Origin: Cacconaster sp033811195
Lineage (GTDB): Bacteria; Bacteroidota; Bacteroidia; Bacteroidales; UBA932
Length of the DNA: 59,854 nt
Assembly: GCA_033811195.1 (NCBI GenBank)
Contig: JAPXOZ010000013.1
Location: forward strand, 1 to 59,854
Direction: 5' to 3'
The number at the start of each line of letters is the position of its first letter. Position 1 is the first letter of the stretch. Shown here in pieces: positions 42,581 through 52,019 of the stretch. Under the pieces are notes generated by a model. The model ran no database searches and was not told the DNA's origin. It saw only the letters and a program-made list of their open reading frames with translations. Made by a program: the position numbers and the translations under genes.

Positions 42581-44953
42581 TCAGTTAAAAAAACCTTGAT
42601 CGTCGCCGGAAGAGGATACTTTATCATTTGACAGGTCGCTGTCGTCACCGGTACAGGACAAATCCATGCTCCAGCCCAAAGGAGGAACAAAGAGGTCCTC
42701 CGGACCTATACTTATGCTCTCGTCACCATAGACTTTCTGCATGAAGATTCCCCAGATCGGCAGCGCCATATTAGATCCCGCACCATAGGTCAGACTTTCA
42801 AAGTGTACCTGACGATCCTCTGCACCCACCCATACTCCGGCAGTAAGTTTCGGTGTAAAGCCGATAAACCATCCATCAGACTGATCATTTGTGGTACCGG
42901 TTTTACCTGCTATATTATTGCCAAGTCCATATTTCCAGCGAAGACGGCCTGCCGTACCCTCATTGACTACGCCCTGCATAAGATTGACCATCAAATAGGC
43001 GGTAGGGTCACTCAATGCCTCTTTTTTTCGGGAAGAAAAATTGGCCAGCACATTACCGGACTTATCCTCAATCCGATTGACCAGCATCGGAGAAACATAA
43101 ACACCACGGCTGGGGAAAGTATTGAATGCAGCCACCATCTCGTATACGGAAATATCACAGGAACCCACACAAAGCGAATAAACAGGGTCGAGAAATGAAC
43201 TTATACCCATCTTACGACACATTTCCACCATAGCTTGAGGACCAAACTGCTTCATCAGATAAGCGGAGATATTGTTAGAACTATGTGTCAAGCCCCATTT
43301 TAGTGTAACGGTCTTACCTATGTGTTCGGCTCTGTCCGTACTCTTAGGGGTCCATACTTCATCTCCTACAGGAAAAGAATAGGGAATATTGACTACTTTA
43401 TCACAGGGTGTAAAACCCTCCTGCATAGCAAGAGTGTAGAGGAAAGGTTTGATGGTAGATCCCACCTGGCGTTTACCCTGTCTGGCATTGTCATATTTGA
43501 AATAACGGTAATCGGGACCGCCGACATATGCCTTGACCTTGCCGGTATGCGGTTCCATCGCGATAAATGCGGCACGAAGGAATGATTTGTAATATTTGAT
43601 CGAGTCATATGGGGTCATCAATGTGTCGATATAACCATTATCATTCCAGGCGAAAAGACGCATTTGGACCTTTTGCTTAAATGATTTAAGGATTTCCTCC
43701 TCGCTCACCTCCTCCTTTTTCATCTCGCGATAACGGTCACTCCACCTAATAGCCTGGTTCATCAGCATTTGAGTAATTTCGGGAGTTACATCCGGAGAGA
43801 AGGGAGCATTGGGTTTACGCTTCAGCTCATTGAAGAATACCTTCTGCAAATCCTCACCCAGATGCTCTTTTACAGCATCTTCCGCATATTGCTGCATGCG
43901 GGAGTCTATTGTCGTATAGATACGGAGTCCATCCTTGTCAAGGTTGTATTGAGTGCCGTCGGGCTTTAGATTTTTATTGAGCCAGCCAAAAAGCGGATCG
44001 TCCACCCAAAGGGTAGAATCAGCAGAATAGTCCTCCTTTTCTCTATAGGAAGAGCGTTTAGGCTCGTTTGCATTCATATAGCGACGGAGCATATCACGAT
44101 AATAAGAACCAAGACCAGCATTATGGTCCAGTTGCTGATATGAGAGCACAATAGGTATCTGTACTATGGAATCATACTGTGCTGAAGAGAGATAGTCATA
44201 TTTTTCCATCTGCCTGAGCACATGATTACGGCGTCTTAGGGAATTATCCGGATTTATGGCAGGATTGTATCGGGTGGGTTTATTTACCATTCCGACCAGA
44301 CAGGCACTCTCTTCGACAGTAAGGTCACTTACATCTTTGTCGAAGAATGTAAGGGCTGCCGATTTGATGCCATAGGCATTACTGCCAAAGAAGATGGCAT
44401 TGAGGTACATCGTCACAATCTCATTCTTAGTATAGTTGCGCTCAAGCTTGACTGCAGTAATCCACTCTTTTATCTTTATAGTTACAAGCTTGACAAATTT
44501 ACCGCCGGGGATGCGACTAGAGACATCCTGGCGAGGATAGAGTGTCTTGGCAAGCTGCTGAGTAATAGTGCTGCCTCCGCCCTGGCTCTGGTCTCCCATA
44601 ATCAAGGTTTTTACCACAACGCGAACAAGACCTCTGAAGTCGATACCCGAATGGCGGCGGAAACGTGCGTCCTCAGTGGAGATTGCCGCATTGACCAAAT
44701 GAGGCGGCAGATCTTCAAAGGAAACGTATGATCGATTTTCGACGTGATAAGTATTAATGACCTTACCATCTTCGGAAATCAGTTCAGTTGCAAGATTGCT
44801 CTTGGGGTCTTCAAGCTCCTCGAACGAGGGAATACGTGCAAAAAGGGCTACACCGACGACAAGAAGTAAGAACAGCGCGATAGGTGTCAGCACAATCCAC
44901 CAAAACCATTTCAGAAACTTCTTCCGGTTGACTGATTTCTTATTATTTGTCAT
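42581..44953 (-). CDS. Class A penicillin-binding protein 1A (transglycosylase/transpeptidase)
   Basis: Bifunctional peptidoglycan synthase of 790 residues, starting at MTNNKKSVNRKKF. One transmembrane helix (about 15-38) precedes the glycosyltransferase domain with EDARFRRHSGIDF, GGGSTITQQLAKTLYPR and KLERNYTKNEIVTMYLN. The transpeptidase domain has the active serine in GSTIKPFLYT, SSNNIS, and KTGTTNDQSDGWFIG. An open frame extends 141 codons upstream into topA on the other strand. It lacks any motif and crosses the promoter, so I rejected it. First gene of the ddl-prmC unit. Confidence 0.95.
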   Translation of the reverse strand: MTNNKKSVNRKKFLKWFWWIVLTPIALFLLLVVGVALFARIPSFEELEDPKSNLATELISEDGKVINTYHVENRSYVSFEDLPPHLVNAAISTEDARFRRHSGIDFRGLVRVVVKTLIMGDQSQGGGSTITQQLAKTLYPRQDVSSRIPGGKFVKLVTIKIKEWITAVKLERNYTKNEIVTMYLNAIFFGSNAYGIKSAALTFFDKDVSDLTVEESACLVGMVNKPTRYNPAINPDNSLRRRNHVLRQMEKYDYLSSAQYDSIVQIPIVLSYQQLDHNAGLGSYYRDMLRRYMNANEPKRSSYREKEDYSADSTLWVDDPLFGWLNKNLKPDGTQYNLDKDGLRIYTTIDSRMQQYAEDAVKEHLGEDLQKVFFNELKRKPNAPFSPDVTPEITQMLMNQAIRWSDRYREMKKEEVSEEEILKSFKQKVQMRLFAWNDNGYIDTLMTPYDSIKYYKSFLRAAFIAMEPHTGKVKAYVGGPDYRYFKYDNARQGKRQVGSTIKPFLYTLAMQEGFTPCDKVVNIPYSFPVGDEVWTPKSTDRAEHIGKTVTLKWGLTHSSNNISAYLMKQFGPQAMVEMCRKMGISSFLDPVYSLCVGSCDISVYEMVAAFNTFPSRGVYVSPMLVNRIEDKSGNVLANFSSRKKEALSDPTAYLMVNLMQGVVNEGTAGRLRWKYGLGNNIAGKTGTTNDQSDGWFIGFTPKLTAGVWVGAEDRQVHFESLTYGAGSNMALPIWGIFMQKVYGDESISIGPEDLFVPPLGWSMDLSCTGDDSDLSNDKVSSSGDDQGFFN

Positions 44954-44975
44954 AAATAAAAATGATTGGACCGTG

Positions 44976-44983
44976 CAAAAATA
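44976..44983 (-). promoter_or_regulatory. -7 box of the PBP1A promoter
   Basis: Minus-strand TATTTTTG matches TAnnTTTG and predicts a leader of about 17 nt before the ATG at 44953. It supports the short start of the penicillin-binding protein. Confidence 0.6.
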
Positions 44984-44993
44984 GCAATTAAAA

Positions 44994-45026
44994 TTTGGAT
45001 AATTGGTTTCTTTATCCCTTACTTTG
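44994..45026 (+). promoter_or_regulatory. topA promoter
   Basis: TTTG at 44994-44997 and TTACTTTG at 45019-45026 (one mismatch to TAnnTTTG) are 21 bp apart. Transcription would start near 45032, after the upstream start candidate at 45003, which supports the ATG at 45054. Confidence 0.5.
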
Positions 45027-45053
45027 CATTTCAGTTTGAAAAGAATAAAGAAT

Positions 45054-47345
45054 ATGGGAGAGAATCTGGTAATTGTTGAGTCGCCTGCCAAGGCAAAGAC
45101 CATTGAGAAATTTCTGGGAAAAGGTTTTACGGTAAAGTCAAGTTTCGGCCACATAAGGGATCTCAAGAAAAAAGATCTTGGAATTGATATTGAAAATGGC
45201 TTTGAACCCCAGTACGAAGTACCGAAGGATAAGAAAAAAGTGGTCTCCGACCTAACTGTTGCGGCAAACAAAGCAGATACGGTATGGCTTGCATCCGATG
45301 AAGACCGCGAAGGGGAAGCTATTGCCTGGCATTTGCAGCAGGCATTGAAGATTCCGGCAGAAAAAAGCCGTCGCATAGTTTTTCACGAGATTACTAGGAA
45401 TGCCATATTGAATGCCATAGATAATCCTCGTGACATTGATTCCAACCTCGTTATGGCCCAGCAAGCTCGCAGGGTGCTTGATCGTCTGGTAGGATTTGAA
45501 CTCTCACCTATTCTCTGGAAAAAAATACAACCTAAACTCTCCGCAGGACGCGTCCAGTCGGTAGCGGTAAGGTTGATTGTAGACAGGGAGAGAGAAATTT
45601 CTTCGTTTGAAGCTCAGCCTTACTTCAGAGTAGAGGGTATATTCATTCCAGAGGGGTCCGATGCACGCATCAAAGGCATTCTTGACAAAAGATTCTCCAC
45701 TATTGAGGAGGCTAAGGCATTCCTAGAACGGTGCAAAGGATGCTCTTTTGATATTTTCTCGATAGAGAAAAAAGAGATAACACGCTCTCCGGCGGCTCCT
45801 TTCACCACATCGGTACTCCAGCAAGAGGCATCCAGAAAACTCGGATTCTCAGTAAGCCAGACAATGGTTATCGCACAGCGACTCTACGAGAGCGGACTAA
45901 TAACCTATATGCGTACCGACTCAACCAACCTCTCATCTATGGCGATTAGCACTGCAAAAGAGGCCATCACCTCGATGTATGGCGTGGAATATTCTCAACC
46001 GCGCAATTATAAAACAAAAAGCAAGGGTGCCCAGGAGGCCCACGAAGCTATCCGCCCCACTTTTATATCCAACACCTCCATAGAAGGCAACGCCAACGAA
46101 AAGAAACTCTATACGCTAATCTGGAAGAGGACAATTGCTTCTCAGATGGCTGATGCGCGTCTCGAAAAGACCGATATTACTATTTCCGGAGAAGGTATCA
46201 GTGAAAAGTTCATTGTTCAGGGTGAACAAATCATCTTTGACGGATTCTTAAAGGTCTACATTGAAGGACGCGACGATGAGGATGAGAGTGAAAAGGCCAC
46301 GCTGTTACCTCATCTCAATATCGGACAGAAGCTGATTGACGAGAGCATAACCGCTACTGAAAAAGTCACTCAGCGACCGCAGCGTTACAGCGAAGCGAGT
46401 CTGGTTCGAAAACTTGAGGAACTAGGTATAGGTCGCCCTTCAACGTATGCACCAACTATCTCCACCATCCTCCAGAGAGGCTATGTCATCAAGTCTGATA
46501 AACCGGGCACTTCCAGGGATTACCGTGAGCTCACCCTTAGCAAAGGCATCATAACTTCTCGAGTTAAGAACGAAGTTGTCGGTCGCGAAAAGAACAGGCT
46601 CTGCCCTGAAAACATCGGAATAGTGGTGACCGACTTCCTTTCTTCCAACTTCCCGGACATTCTCGATTATGGCTTCACAGCCAAGGTAGAGGCAGATTTT
46701 GATAATATAGCTAAAGGTCTTCTGGTTTGGAATAAGGTTATCAGCGATTTTTACGAACCTTTCCATGAAAAAGTTACGAATACGCTTGAGGACAGAACTT
46801 TCACCAATATGGAAAAAAACCTTGGCACCGACCCTGACACCGGAAAACCGGTTATAGCACGCATGGGACGCTTTGGTCCCCTTGTACAGAGGGGCAGCAA
46901 TGAGGACCCGGACAAACAGTTTGTAAGCCTTAAGAGAGGTCAGTTGATAGAGGAAATCACTCTCGAGGATGCACTCCAACTCCTAAAACTCCCTCGTACT
47001 GTCGGTGAATATGAAGGAAAAGTTATCACTACTGCCATTGGCCGTTACGGACCATACATCAGGGTGGGTTCTACATTTATCTCTCTGCCCAAGGAACTTG
47101 ATCCCTATACCGTCACCATGGATGATGCAGAAAAATTGATAGCAGAACACGAGCGCAAGGAGAGCCAAAAACAGATAGCTGAATTTCCAGAGCATAAGAT
47201 TCAGATTCTAAACGGTCGTTACGGACCCTATATAAAACAGGGTAAAAACAACTATAAAATTCCTCGCGGTACCGATCCATTTACTCTTGATATAACTGAT
47301 TGTCTGACAATTATAGAGAAAGAGGATTCAAAAAAGTCCAAATAG
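45054..47345 (+). CDS. topA: DNA topoisomerase I
   Basis: Type IA topoisomerase that relaxes negative supercoils. From the ATG at 45054 it has 763 residues. It shows the Toprim domain (LVIVESPAKAKTIEKFLG, ASDEDREGEAIAWHL), the active-site tyrosine in GLITYMRTDSTNLS, and PSTYAPTISTIL. The C-terminal part carries repeats of the type RYGPYIKxG in place of zinc-finger cysteines: GRFGPLVQRG, GRYGPYIRVG, GRYGPYIKQG. These cysteine-free C-terminal repeats are usual in Bacteroidota. A frame extension to 45003 is rejected on promoter grounds. Confidence 0.97.
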   Translation: MGENLVIVESPAKAKTIEKFLGKGFTVKSSFGHIRDLKKKDLGIDIENGFEPQYEVPKDKKKVVSDLTVAANKADTVWLASDEDREGEAIAWHLQQALKIPAEKSRRIVFHEITRNAILNAIDNPRDIDSNLVMAQQARRVLDRLVGFELSPILWKKIQPKLSAGRVQSVAVRLIVDREREISSFEAQPYFRVEGIFIPEGSDARIKGILDKRFSTIEEAKAFLERCKGCSFDIFSIEKKEITRSPAAPFTTSVLQQEASRKLGFSVSQTMVIAQRLYESGLITYMRTDSTNLSSMAISTAKEAITSMYGVEYSQPRNYKTKSKGAQEAHEAIRPTFISNTSIEGNANEKKLYTLIWKRTIASQMADARLEKTDITISGEGISEKFIVQGEQIIFDGFLKVYIEGRDDEDESEKATLLPHLNIGQKLIDESITATEKVTQRPQRYSEASLVRKLEELGIGRPSTYAPTISTILQRGYVIKSDKPGTSRDYRELTLSKGIITSRVKNEVVGREKNRLCPENIGIVVTDFLSSNFPDILDYGFTAKVEADFDNIAKGLLVWNKVISDFYEPFHEKVTNTLEDRTFTNMEKNLGTDPDTGKPVIARMGRFGPLVQRGSNEDPDKQFVSLKRGQLIEEITLEDALQLLKLPRTVGEYEGKVITTAIGRYGPYIRVGSTFISLPKELDPYTVTMDDAEKLIAEHERKESQKQIAEFPEHKIQILNGRYGPYIKQGKNNYKIPRGTDPFTLDITDCLTIIEKEDSKKSK

Positions 47346-47361
47346 GTTACAAATTGTAACC
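47345..47361. promoter_or_regulatory. Palindromic operator upstream of the Lrp/AsnC gene
   Basis: GGTTACAAATTGTAACC is a perfect palindrome: 8-bp arms (GGTTACAA, TTGTAACC) around one central A. It begins on the last base of the topA stop codon and its right arm includes the TTG that fits the -33 position for the promoter at 47380. The Lrp/AsnC gene begins 44 bp later. Autoregulation by the encoded protein is the likely purpose. Confidence 0.7.
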
Positions 47362-47379
47362 AATATGCGATTTTTTTTA

Positions 47380-47387
47380 TATATTTG
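47380..47387 (+). promoter_or_regulatory. -7 box of the Lrp/AsnC gene promoter
   Basis: TATATTTG matches TAnnTTTG. The TTG in the palindrome lies 23 bp upstream. A start of transcription near 47393 excludes the GTG at 47387 as start codon and supports the ATG at 47405. Confidence 0.65.
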
Positions 47388-47404
47388 TGCCTAAAAGCAC
47401 GATT

Positions 47405-47893
47405 ATGACTACTTACCAGATTGATCATATTGATCAGAAAATTCTCTCATTTCTCGTGAAAAATGCGAGAATGCCCTTTCTTGAAATAGCACGCGAGTGT
47501 GGAGTATCCGGGGCAGCCATACACCAGAGAGTTAAAAAAATGGAAAGCATGGGAATCATCACCGGCTCCACTCTATTAGTCAAACCTAAGGCTCTAGGAC
47601 TCAATGTGTGCGCCTTTGTGGGAGTCTCCCTCTCTCAGGCCAACAGTTATCCGCAAGTTGTGGAAGCCCTCAAGGATATGTCAGAAGTTGTGGAGTGCCA
47701 TTTCATAACAGGTAACCACGCACTTTTACTCAAAATATACTGCTTCGACCATGACCACCTGATGGAGATTCTGGTTAACACTATCCAGAATATTCCAAGT
47801 GTTATGAAGACTGAAACCTGGGTGTCTCTTGACCAGGCAATCGAACGTCAAGTATGGGTCAAGAATTACCCTAACGCTTCCCACGAAAAATAG
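47405..47893 (+). CDS. Lrp/AsnC family transcriptional regulator
   Basis: A 162-residue feast/famine regulator. An N-terminal winged helix (IDQKILSFLVKNARMPFLEI, then GVSGAAIHQRVKKMES) is followed by the ligand-binding RAM domain with VVECHFITGNHALLLKIYCFD. Members of this family sense amino acids and often bind near their own promoter. A perfect palindrome sits at its -33 region. The 3' end overlaps the convergent ispD by 23 bp. Target genes are not known. Confidence 0.93.
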   Translation: MTTYQIDHIDQKILSFLVKNARMPFLEIARECGVSGAAIHQRVKKMESMGIITGSTLLVKPKALGLNVCAFVGVSLSQANSYPQVVEALKDMSEVVECHFITGNHALLLKIYCFDHDHLMEILVNTIQNIPSVMKTETWVSLDQAIERQVWVKNYPNASHEK

Positions 47894-48551
47894 CTTGTGC
47901 TACTGCCAGATCTTCCGGAGTAGTAATCTTTATATTGGTGCTTAGGCCCTCACAGAGTGAGACTTTGTGCCCCAGATATTCTACTACCGAGGCATCATCG
48001 GTAAAGAGGGGATTATAGGGTTGAGAATAGGCCTCCTTAAGCAATTCCGAATGGAACATCTGAGGAGTCTGTACCAGACGAAAACGAGAACGATCCACAG
48101 CTGTAGAAGATCCTTCAGGTCCTATTTCGCGTAGCGACTCAACAAGTGGGATTACCGGCACCAGCGCTTTGCAATCCTGCATTCTGTCGAACATTGACCT
48201 GAGAAAATCCGACGTAACAAAGGGGCGAACTCCATCATGGACCGCCACTACTACTCCATCCGGGACATATTTAAGTGCATTCTGCACAGAATGAAACCTT
48301 GTGATCCCACCGGATGGTATGATATAACGCCCTAAAAAGCCGGTACGATTGCAATACTCTTTCCAGTACTCTTTCTCTCCTGAAGGCAATACCACTATGA
48401 TATTGATGTCATCAAAACTCTCCATAAAGCGCTCAATGGTATGTCTGAGAATTGGTTTCCCCTCAATCTCAATGAATTGTTTGGGGATATCGTAGCCCAT
48501 TCTCGACCCCAGTCCACCGGCAAGTATTACGGCATAATAGCGTCCATCCAT
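47871..48551 (-). CDS. ispD: 2-C-methyl-D-erythritol 4-phosphate cytidylyltransferase
   Basis: Third enzyme of the MEP isoprenoid pathway. The 226-residue nucleotidyltransferase has ILAGGLGSRMGYDIPKQFIEI (the conserved Lys of the CTP site), VAVHDGVRPFV, and the TPQMFHSELL and TDDASVVE motifs near the C-terminus. It stands alone with its own promoter. Its last 23 bp overlap the Lrp/AsnC gene on the other strand. Confidence 0.95.
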   Translation of the reverse strand: MDGRYYAVILAGGLGSRMGYDIPKQFIEIEGKPILRHTIERFMESFDDINIIVVLPSGEKEYWKEYCNRTGFLGRYIIPSGGITRFHSVQNALKYVPDGVVVAVHDGVRPFVTSDFLRSMFDRMQDCKALVPVIPLVESLREIGPEGSSTAVDRSRFRLVQTPQMFHSELLKEAYSQPYNPLFTDDASVVEYLGHKVSLCEGLSTNIKITTPEDLAVAQAIFRGKR

Positions 48552-48571
48552 TTCCCTTAAAAATTATACTG

Positions 48572-48579
48572 CAAAAATA
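48572..48579 (-). promoter_or_regulatory. -7 box of the ispD promoter
   Basis: Minus-strand TATTTTTG matches TAnnTTTG; leader about 15 nt. Confidence 0.55.
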
Positions 48580-48602
48580 GCCGAAAATCCCGTTATTATT
48601 AC

Positions 48603-48610
48603 TAAATTTG
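48603..48610 (+). promoter_or_regulatory. -7 box of the purH promoter
   Basis: TAAATTTG matches TAnnTTTG; leader about 30 nt. It may also drive the mreB to rodA genes, since all follow with short gaps or overlaps. Confidence 0.6.
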
Positions 48611-48645
48611 CTTGATATTTTTCAACTTAATCTATATTCCCGTAA

Positions 48646-50154
48646 ATGCGTACCGAAAATTGCACCAGAAAGATCAGAAGAGCGCTGATTTCAGTATACA
48701 GCAAAGATGGTATAGAGGAGATAGCCCGTGAACTTATTGCCTGTGGTGTGGAATTGGTCTCAACCGGTGGAACATTTTCATTTCTCAAAGAGGCAGGATT
48801 GGATGTTATCTCGTTAGAAGAGATTACCTCCTATCCTTCCATTCTCGGAGGTAGGGTAAAGACACTTCACCCCAAAGTCTTCGGAGGAATTCTCTATCGC
48901 AGGGAGCATCTTCAGGATCTGGGAGAGATAGAACAGTATGAAATACCTCCCTTCGATCTGGTGATTGTAGATCTCTATCCCTTTGAGAAATATGTGCATC
49001 TGGGCGCAACCCCTGAAGAGATTATTGAAAAAATAGATATCGGGGGCATTTCACTTATCAGGGCAGCGGCAAAGAACTATCGCGATGTAATCATCGCCTC
49101 CTGCAAGGATGCTTATGGACCGCTACTCCACCTGCTTAAGACTAAACATGGCGAAAGTGATATAGAAGATCGCAGGTCATTTGCTAGACAGGCATTCCAC
49201 ACCTCCTCTTACTACGATACCCAGATCTTTAACTGGTTTAATAGGGACAACGCCCATTCAATGCCCCTGCGCTATGGAGAAAACCCTCATCAGCAGGCAA
49301 AATTTACCGGTTCAAGGGAATCGCTGCCGAAACAGCTACACGGTAAGGAGATTTCCTATAACAATCTGCTCGACATCGAGGCCGCAGTGGAGCTTATGTA
49401 TGACTTTTACAAACCTACGGTGGCTATTATCAAACACAATAACGCCTGTGGATGCGCTACGCGCAAAACCATCCTAGAGGCCTGGAAAAATGCTCTTGCA
49501 GGTGACCCCGTATCTGCTTTCGGCGGTATTATAATCGCCAATGGACCCATTGATGAAGAATGCGCACAGGAGATCAATAAGATATTTTTTGAAGTGATTA
49601 TAGCTCCGGAATACTCTTCAGAGGCACTTGAAATATTAAAGTCTAAGAAAAACAGGATTATCCTCCTCGACAATGGAGTAAGGCCTTCGGCCAAAAAGTT
49701 CCGTTCGCTATTAGGTGGCATTCTCGTTCAGGATAGGGACGAAAAGGTAGAGAGTTGCGAAGATCTCAAAACTGTAACCACTCTAGCCCCTACAGTAGAA
49801 CAGGTGGAGGATCTGCTTTTTGCTAATAAACTAGTCAAACATTCCAAGTCCAACGCTATAGTACTTGCCAAAGACTCCATGCTTCTGGCTAGCGGCATCG
49901 GACAAACATCCAGGGTAGATGCACTCAGACAGGCAATAGCCAAAGCTCAATCCTTTGGATTTGACCTCAACGGCGCGGTAATGGCCTCTGATGCCTTCTT
50001 CCCCTTCCCTGACTGCGTTGAAATAGCGCGGGAGGCAGGTATTACAGCCGTAATTCATCCGGGGGGCTCTATCAGGGATCAGGAAAGCATCGACTGGTGT
50101 AATGCCAACGGAATGACTATGGTTACCACAGGATTCAGACATTTCAAACATTGA
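48646..50154 (+). CDS. purH: Bifunctional AICAR formyltransferase/IMP cyclohydrolase
   Basis: Catalyses the last two steps of IMP synthesis. The 502-residue protein has the cyclohydrolase domain (ISVYSKDGIEE, LVSTGGT, GGRVKTLHPKVFGG) and the formyltransferase domain (RYGENPHQQA, AIIKHNNACGCA, SDAFFPFPD). It is 24 bp upstream of mreB, so purine synthesis and rod-shape genes may share a transcript, an arrangement I would not predict from function. Confidence 0.97.
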   Translation: MRTENCTRKIRRALISVYSKDGIEEIARELIACGVELVSTGGTFSFLKEAGLDVISLEEITSYPSILGGRVKTLHPKVFGGILYRREHLQDLGEIEQYEIPPFDLVIVDLYPFEKYVHLGATPEEIIEKIDIGGISLIRAAAKNYRDVIIASCKDAYGPLLHLLKTKHGESDIEDRRSFARQAFHTSSYYDTQIFNWFNRDNAHSMPLRYGENPHQQAKFTGSRESLPKQLHGKEISYNNLLDIEAAVELMYDFYKPTVAIIKHNNACGCATRKTILEAWKNALAGDPVSAFGGIIIANGPIDEECAQEINKIFFEVIIAPEYSSEALEILKSKKNRIILLDNGVRPSAKKFRSLLGGILVQDRDEKVESCEDLKTVTTLAPTVEQVEDLLFANKLVKHSKSNAIVLAKDSMLLASGIGQTSRVDALRQAIAKAQSFGFDLNGAVMASDAFFPFPDCVEIAREAGITAVIHPGGSIRDQESIDWCNANGMTMVTTGFRHFKH

Positions 50155-50178
50155 TAACGATATAGTTTTATAAGATAT

Positions 50179-51198
50179 ATGGTATTCTCATTTTTAACAC
50201 AGGAACTCGCTATCGACCTTGGCACTGCCAACACGGTCATATTTATGAATGACAAAAAAATCATAGACGAACCCTCCATTGTCGCTGTCGATAATCTTAC
50301 AGGAAAAGTCCTTGCTGTTGGCACAAAAGCCAAACAGATGCAGGGAAAGGAGAGTAAGGGTGTAAGGACTATTAGGCCACTCAAGGAGGGTGTGATTGCA
50401 GATTTCGACAGTTCGGAGCAGATGATAAGGGAGTTTATTAAGATGATCAACACCCGTAGATCTTTCTTTTCGCCGAGTCTCAAGATGGTGGTCTGTATTC
50501 CTTCCGGCAGTACTCCTGTTGAGATACGTGCGGTAAGAGATGCTGCTGAACACTCAGGCGGACGGGACGTATATCTTATATTCGAGCCAATGGCAGCCGC
50601 TCTTGGAGTGGGTATTGATGTTACAGCCCCTTCGGGAAATATGATTGTCGATATAGGAGGCGGCACCACAGAGATTGCTGTTATTTCACTGGGAGGTATC
50701 GTTGCCGACTCCAGTATCAAGGTAGCAGGAGACCAGTTTACATATGAAATCCAGCAATACATGCGCCAGCAGCACAACATAAAAATTGGAGAAAAGACTG
50801 CAGAAGAGATCAAAATCAATATCGGAGCAGCCATTTCCGATCTTGATGAACCTATCGAACCCTATAAGGTTAGCGGTCCAAACCTGATGACAGTGCTCCC
50901 CATCGAAACTACAGTAACTCCTCAGGAGATTGCTCACTGTCTTGACAAATCACTGGTAAGAATCGAGTCAGCGATAATGTCAGTACTTGAGCAAACTCCC
51001 CCGGAGCTTTACAGTGACATTGTCCACAAGGGAATCTATCTCACAGGTGGAGGAGCCTTGCTCAGAGGTCTGGACAAACGTCTGTTTAAAAAGATTAATA
51101 TTCCTTTCCACGTAGCTGAGGACCCCCTCAGAGCTGTGGCCAGAGGAACTTGCATTGCACTTAAGAACTGCACATCGTTCAACTTCCTGATGCGATGA
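50179..51198 (+). CDS. mreB: Rod shape-determining protein MreB
   Basis: Bacterial actin that guides lateral wall synthesis. The 339-residue protein starts LTQELAIDLGTANTVIF and has the phosphate-binding motif VDIGGGTTEIAVISLGG, FEPMAAALGVGI and LTGGGALLRGLD. All ATP-site motifs are conserved. It implies a rod-shaped cell. It overlaps mreC by 4 bp and opens the mreBCD-mrdA-rodA cluster. Confidence 0.98.
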   Translation: MVFSFLTQELAIDLGTANTVIFMNDKKIIDEPSIVAVDNLTGKVLAVGTKAKQMQGKESKGVRTIRPLKEGVIADFDSSEQMIREFIKMINTRRSFFSPSLKMVVCIPSGSTPVEIRAVRDAAEHSGGRDVYLIFEPMAAALGVGIDVTAPSGNMIVDIGGGTTEIAVISLGGIVADSSIKVAGDQFTYEIQQYMRQQHNIKIGEKTAEEIKINIGAAISDLDEPIEPYKVSGPNLMTVLPIETTVTPQEIAHCLDKSLVRIESAIMSVLEQTPPELYSDIVHKGIYLTGGGALLRGLDKRLFKKINIPFHVAEDPLRAVARGTCIALKNCTSFNFLMR

Positions 51199-52019
51199 GG
51201 AGAAACTCCCGCCTCATAAAGATATTCCTGTCCATTGCGTTGTTTCTGCTTCTGGAGGCCATTTCAGTCCTCCTTATCACCAACAACAGCATTATTCAAA
51301 AATATAGGATTATGGGGGTCACCAGGTATGTGCAATCCTTCTTCTGGCGACAAGGGGAGAGTGTGCGTTATTTTCTTAACTACAAAAACGAAAACAAATT
51401 GCTTGAGGCGGAGAACAGGCTTCTAAAAGAGCGTATCTCAATCCTTATGAAATATCTTGATGATGCGGGTACTGAAGAGGCCATTGCAAGTACTTCGGGC
51501 AAAGGTGACTATACCTTTATACCGGCCACTATCCTCAAAAATTCCGTCAACAAACAACACAACTACATCATACTGAACGTAGGGTCAAACAATGGTGTGG
51601 AAGAGGGAATGGGGGTTATAACTTCATGGGGCATTGTTGGTATAGTCGACGCGGTGTCACCACGTATATGTTATGTCTCCTCGTTTCTCAACACCTCGCA
51701 AAGCGTAAGTGCCAAAATTGTTTCCAACGGCGTTTTCGGTCCTATGGTTTGGACCGGAGTTGGCAGCAGGGCAATTGTACGTGAGATTCCTATTCATACA
51801 GAAGTATATCTCGGAGACACTATTTCCACCAGCGGTTATTCTGCCATATTTCCTCCGGATATTCCGATTGGCATCGTCACCTCTGTCGATGAGGTTAATG
51901 GAGTAGCATTGGAGCTTGGCGTAGAGATGTTCCAGAATTTCAGGGCACTACGCCTAGTGGATGTTGTAATAAATAATTACGGCAAAGAGATAAAGATGAT
52001 AGAGGATGAAAAGGAATAA
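51195..52019 (+). CDS. mreC: Rod shape-determining protein MreC
   Basis: Membrane-anchored scaffold of the elongasome. The 274-residue protein has one N-terminal helix (LIKIFLSIALFLLLEAISVL), a coiled coil (about residues 60-92) and the beta-barrel core with IILNVGSNNGVEEGMGV, DTISTSGYSAIFPPDIPIGIV. Overlaps both neighbours (4 bp with mreB, 14 bp with mreD), suggesting coupled translation. Confidence 0.95.
   Translation: MRRNSRLIKIFLSIALFLLLEAISVLLITNNSIIQKYRIMGVTRYVQSFFWRQGESVRYFLNYKNENKLLEAENRLLKERISILMKYLDDAGTEEAIASTSGKGDYTFIPATILKNSVNKQHNYIILNVGSNNGVEEGMGVITSWGIVGIVDAVSPRICYVSSFLNTSQSVSAKIVSNGVFGPMVWTGVGSRAIVREIPIHTEVYLGDTISTSGYSAIFPPDIPIGIVTSVDEVNGVALELGVEMFQNFRALRLVDVVINNYGKEIKMIEDEKE

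Noticed and set aside
42581..45376. A 931-codon frame for PBP1A that extends 141 codons upstream of the chosen start
   Set aside because: The extension runs antisense to topA, crosses the promoter, shows no homology and precedes the natural start MTNNKKSVNRKKF with its signal-anchor helix.
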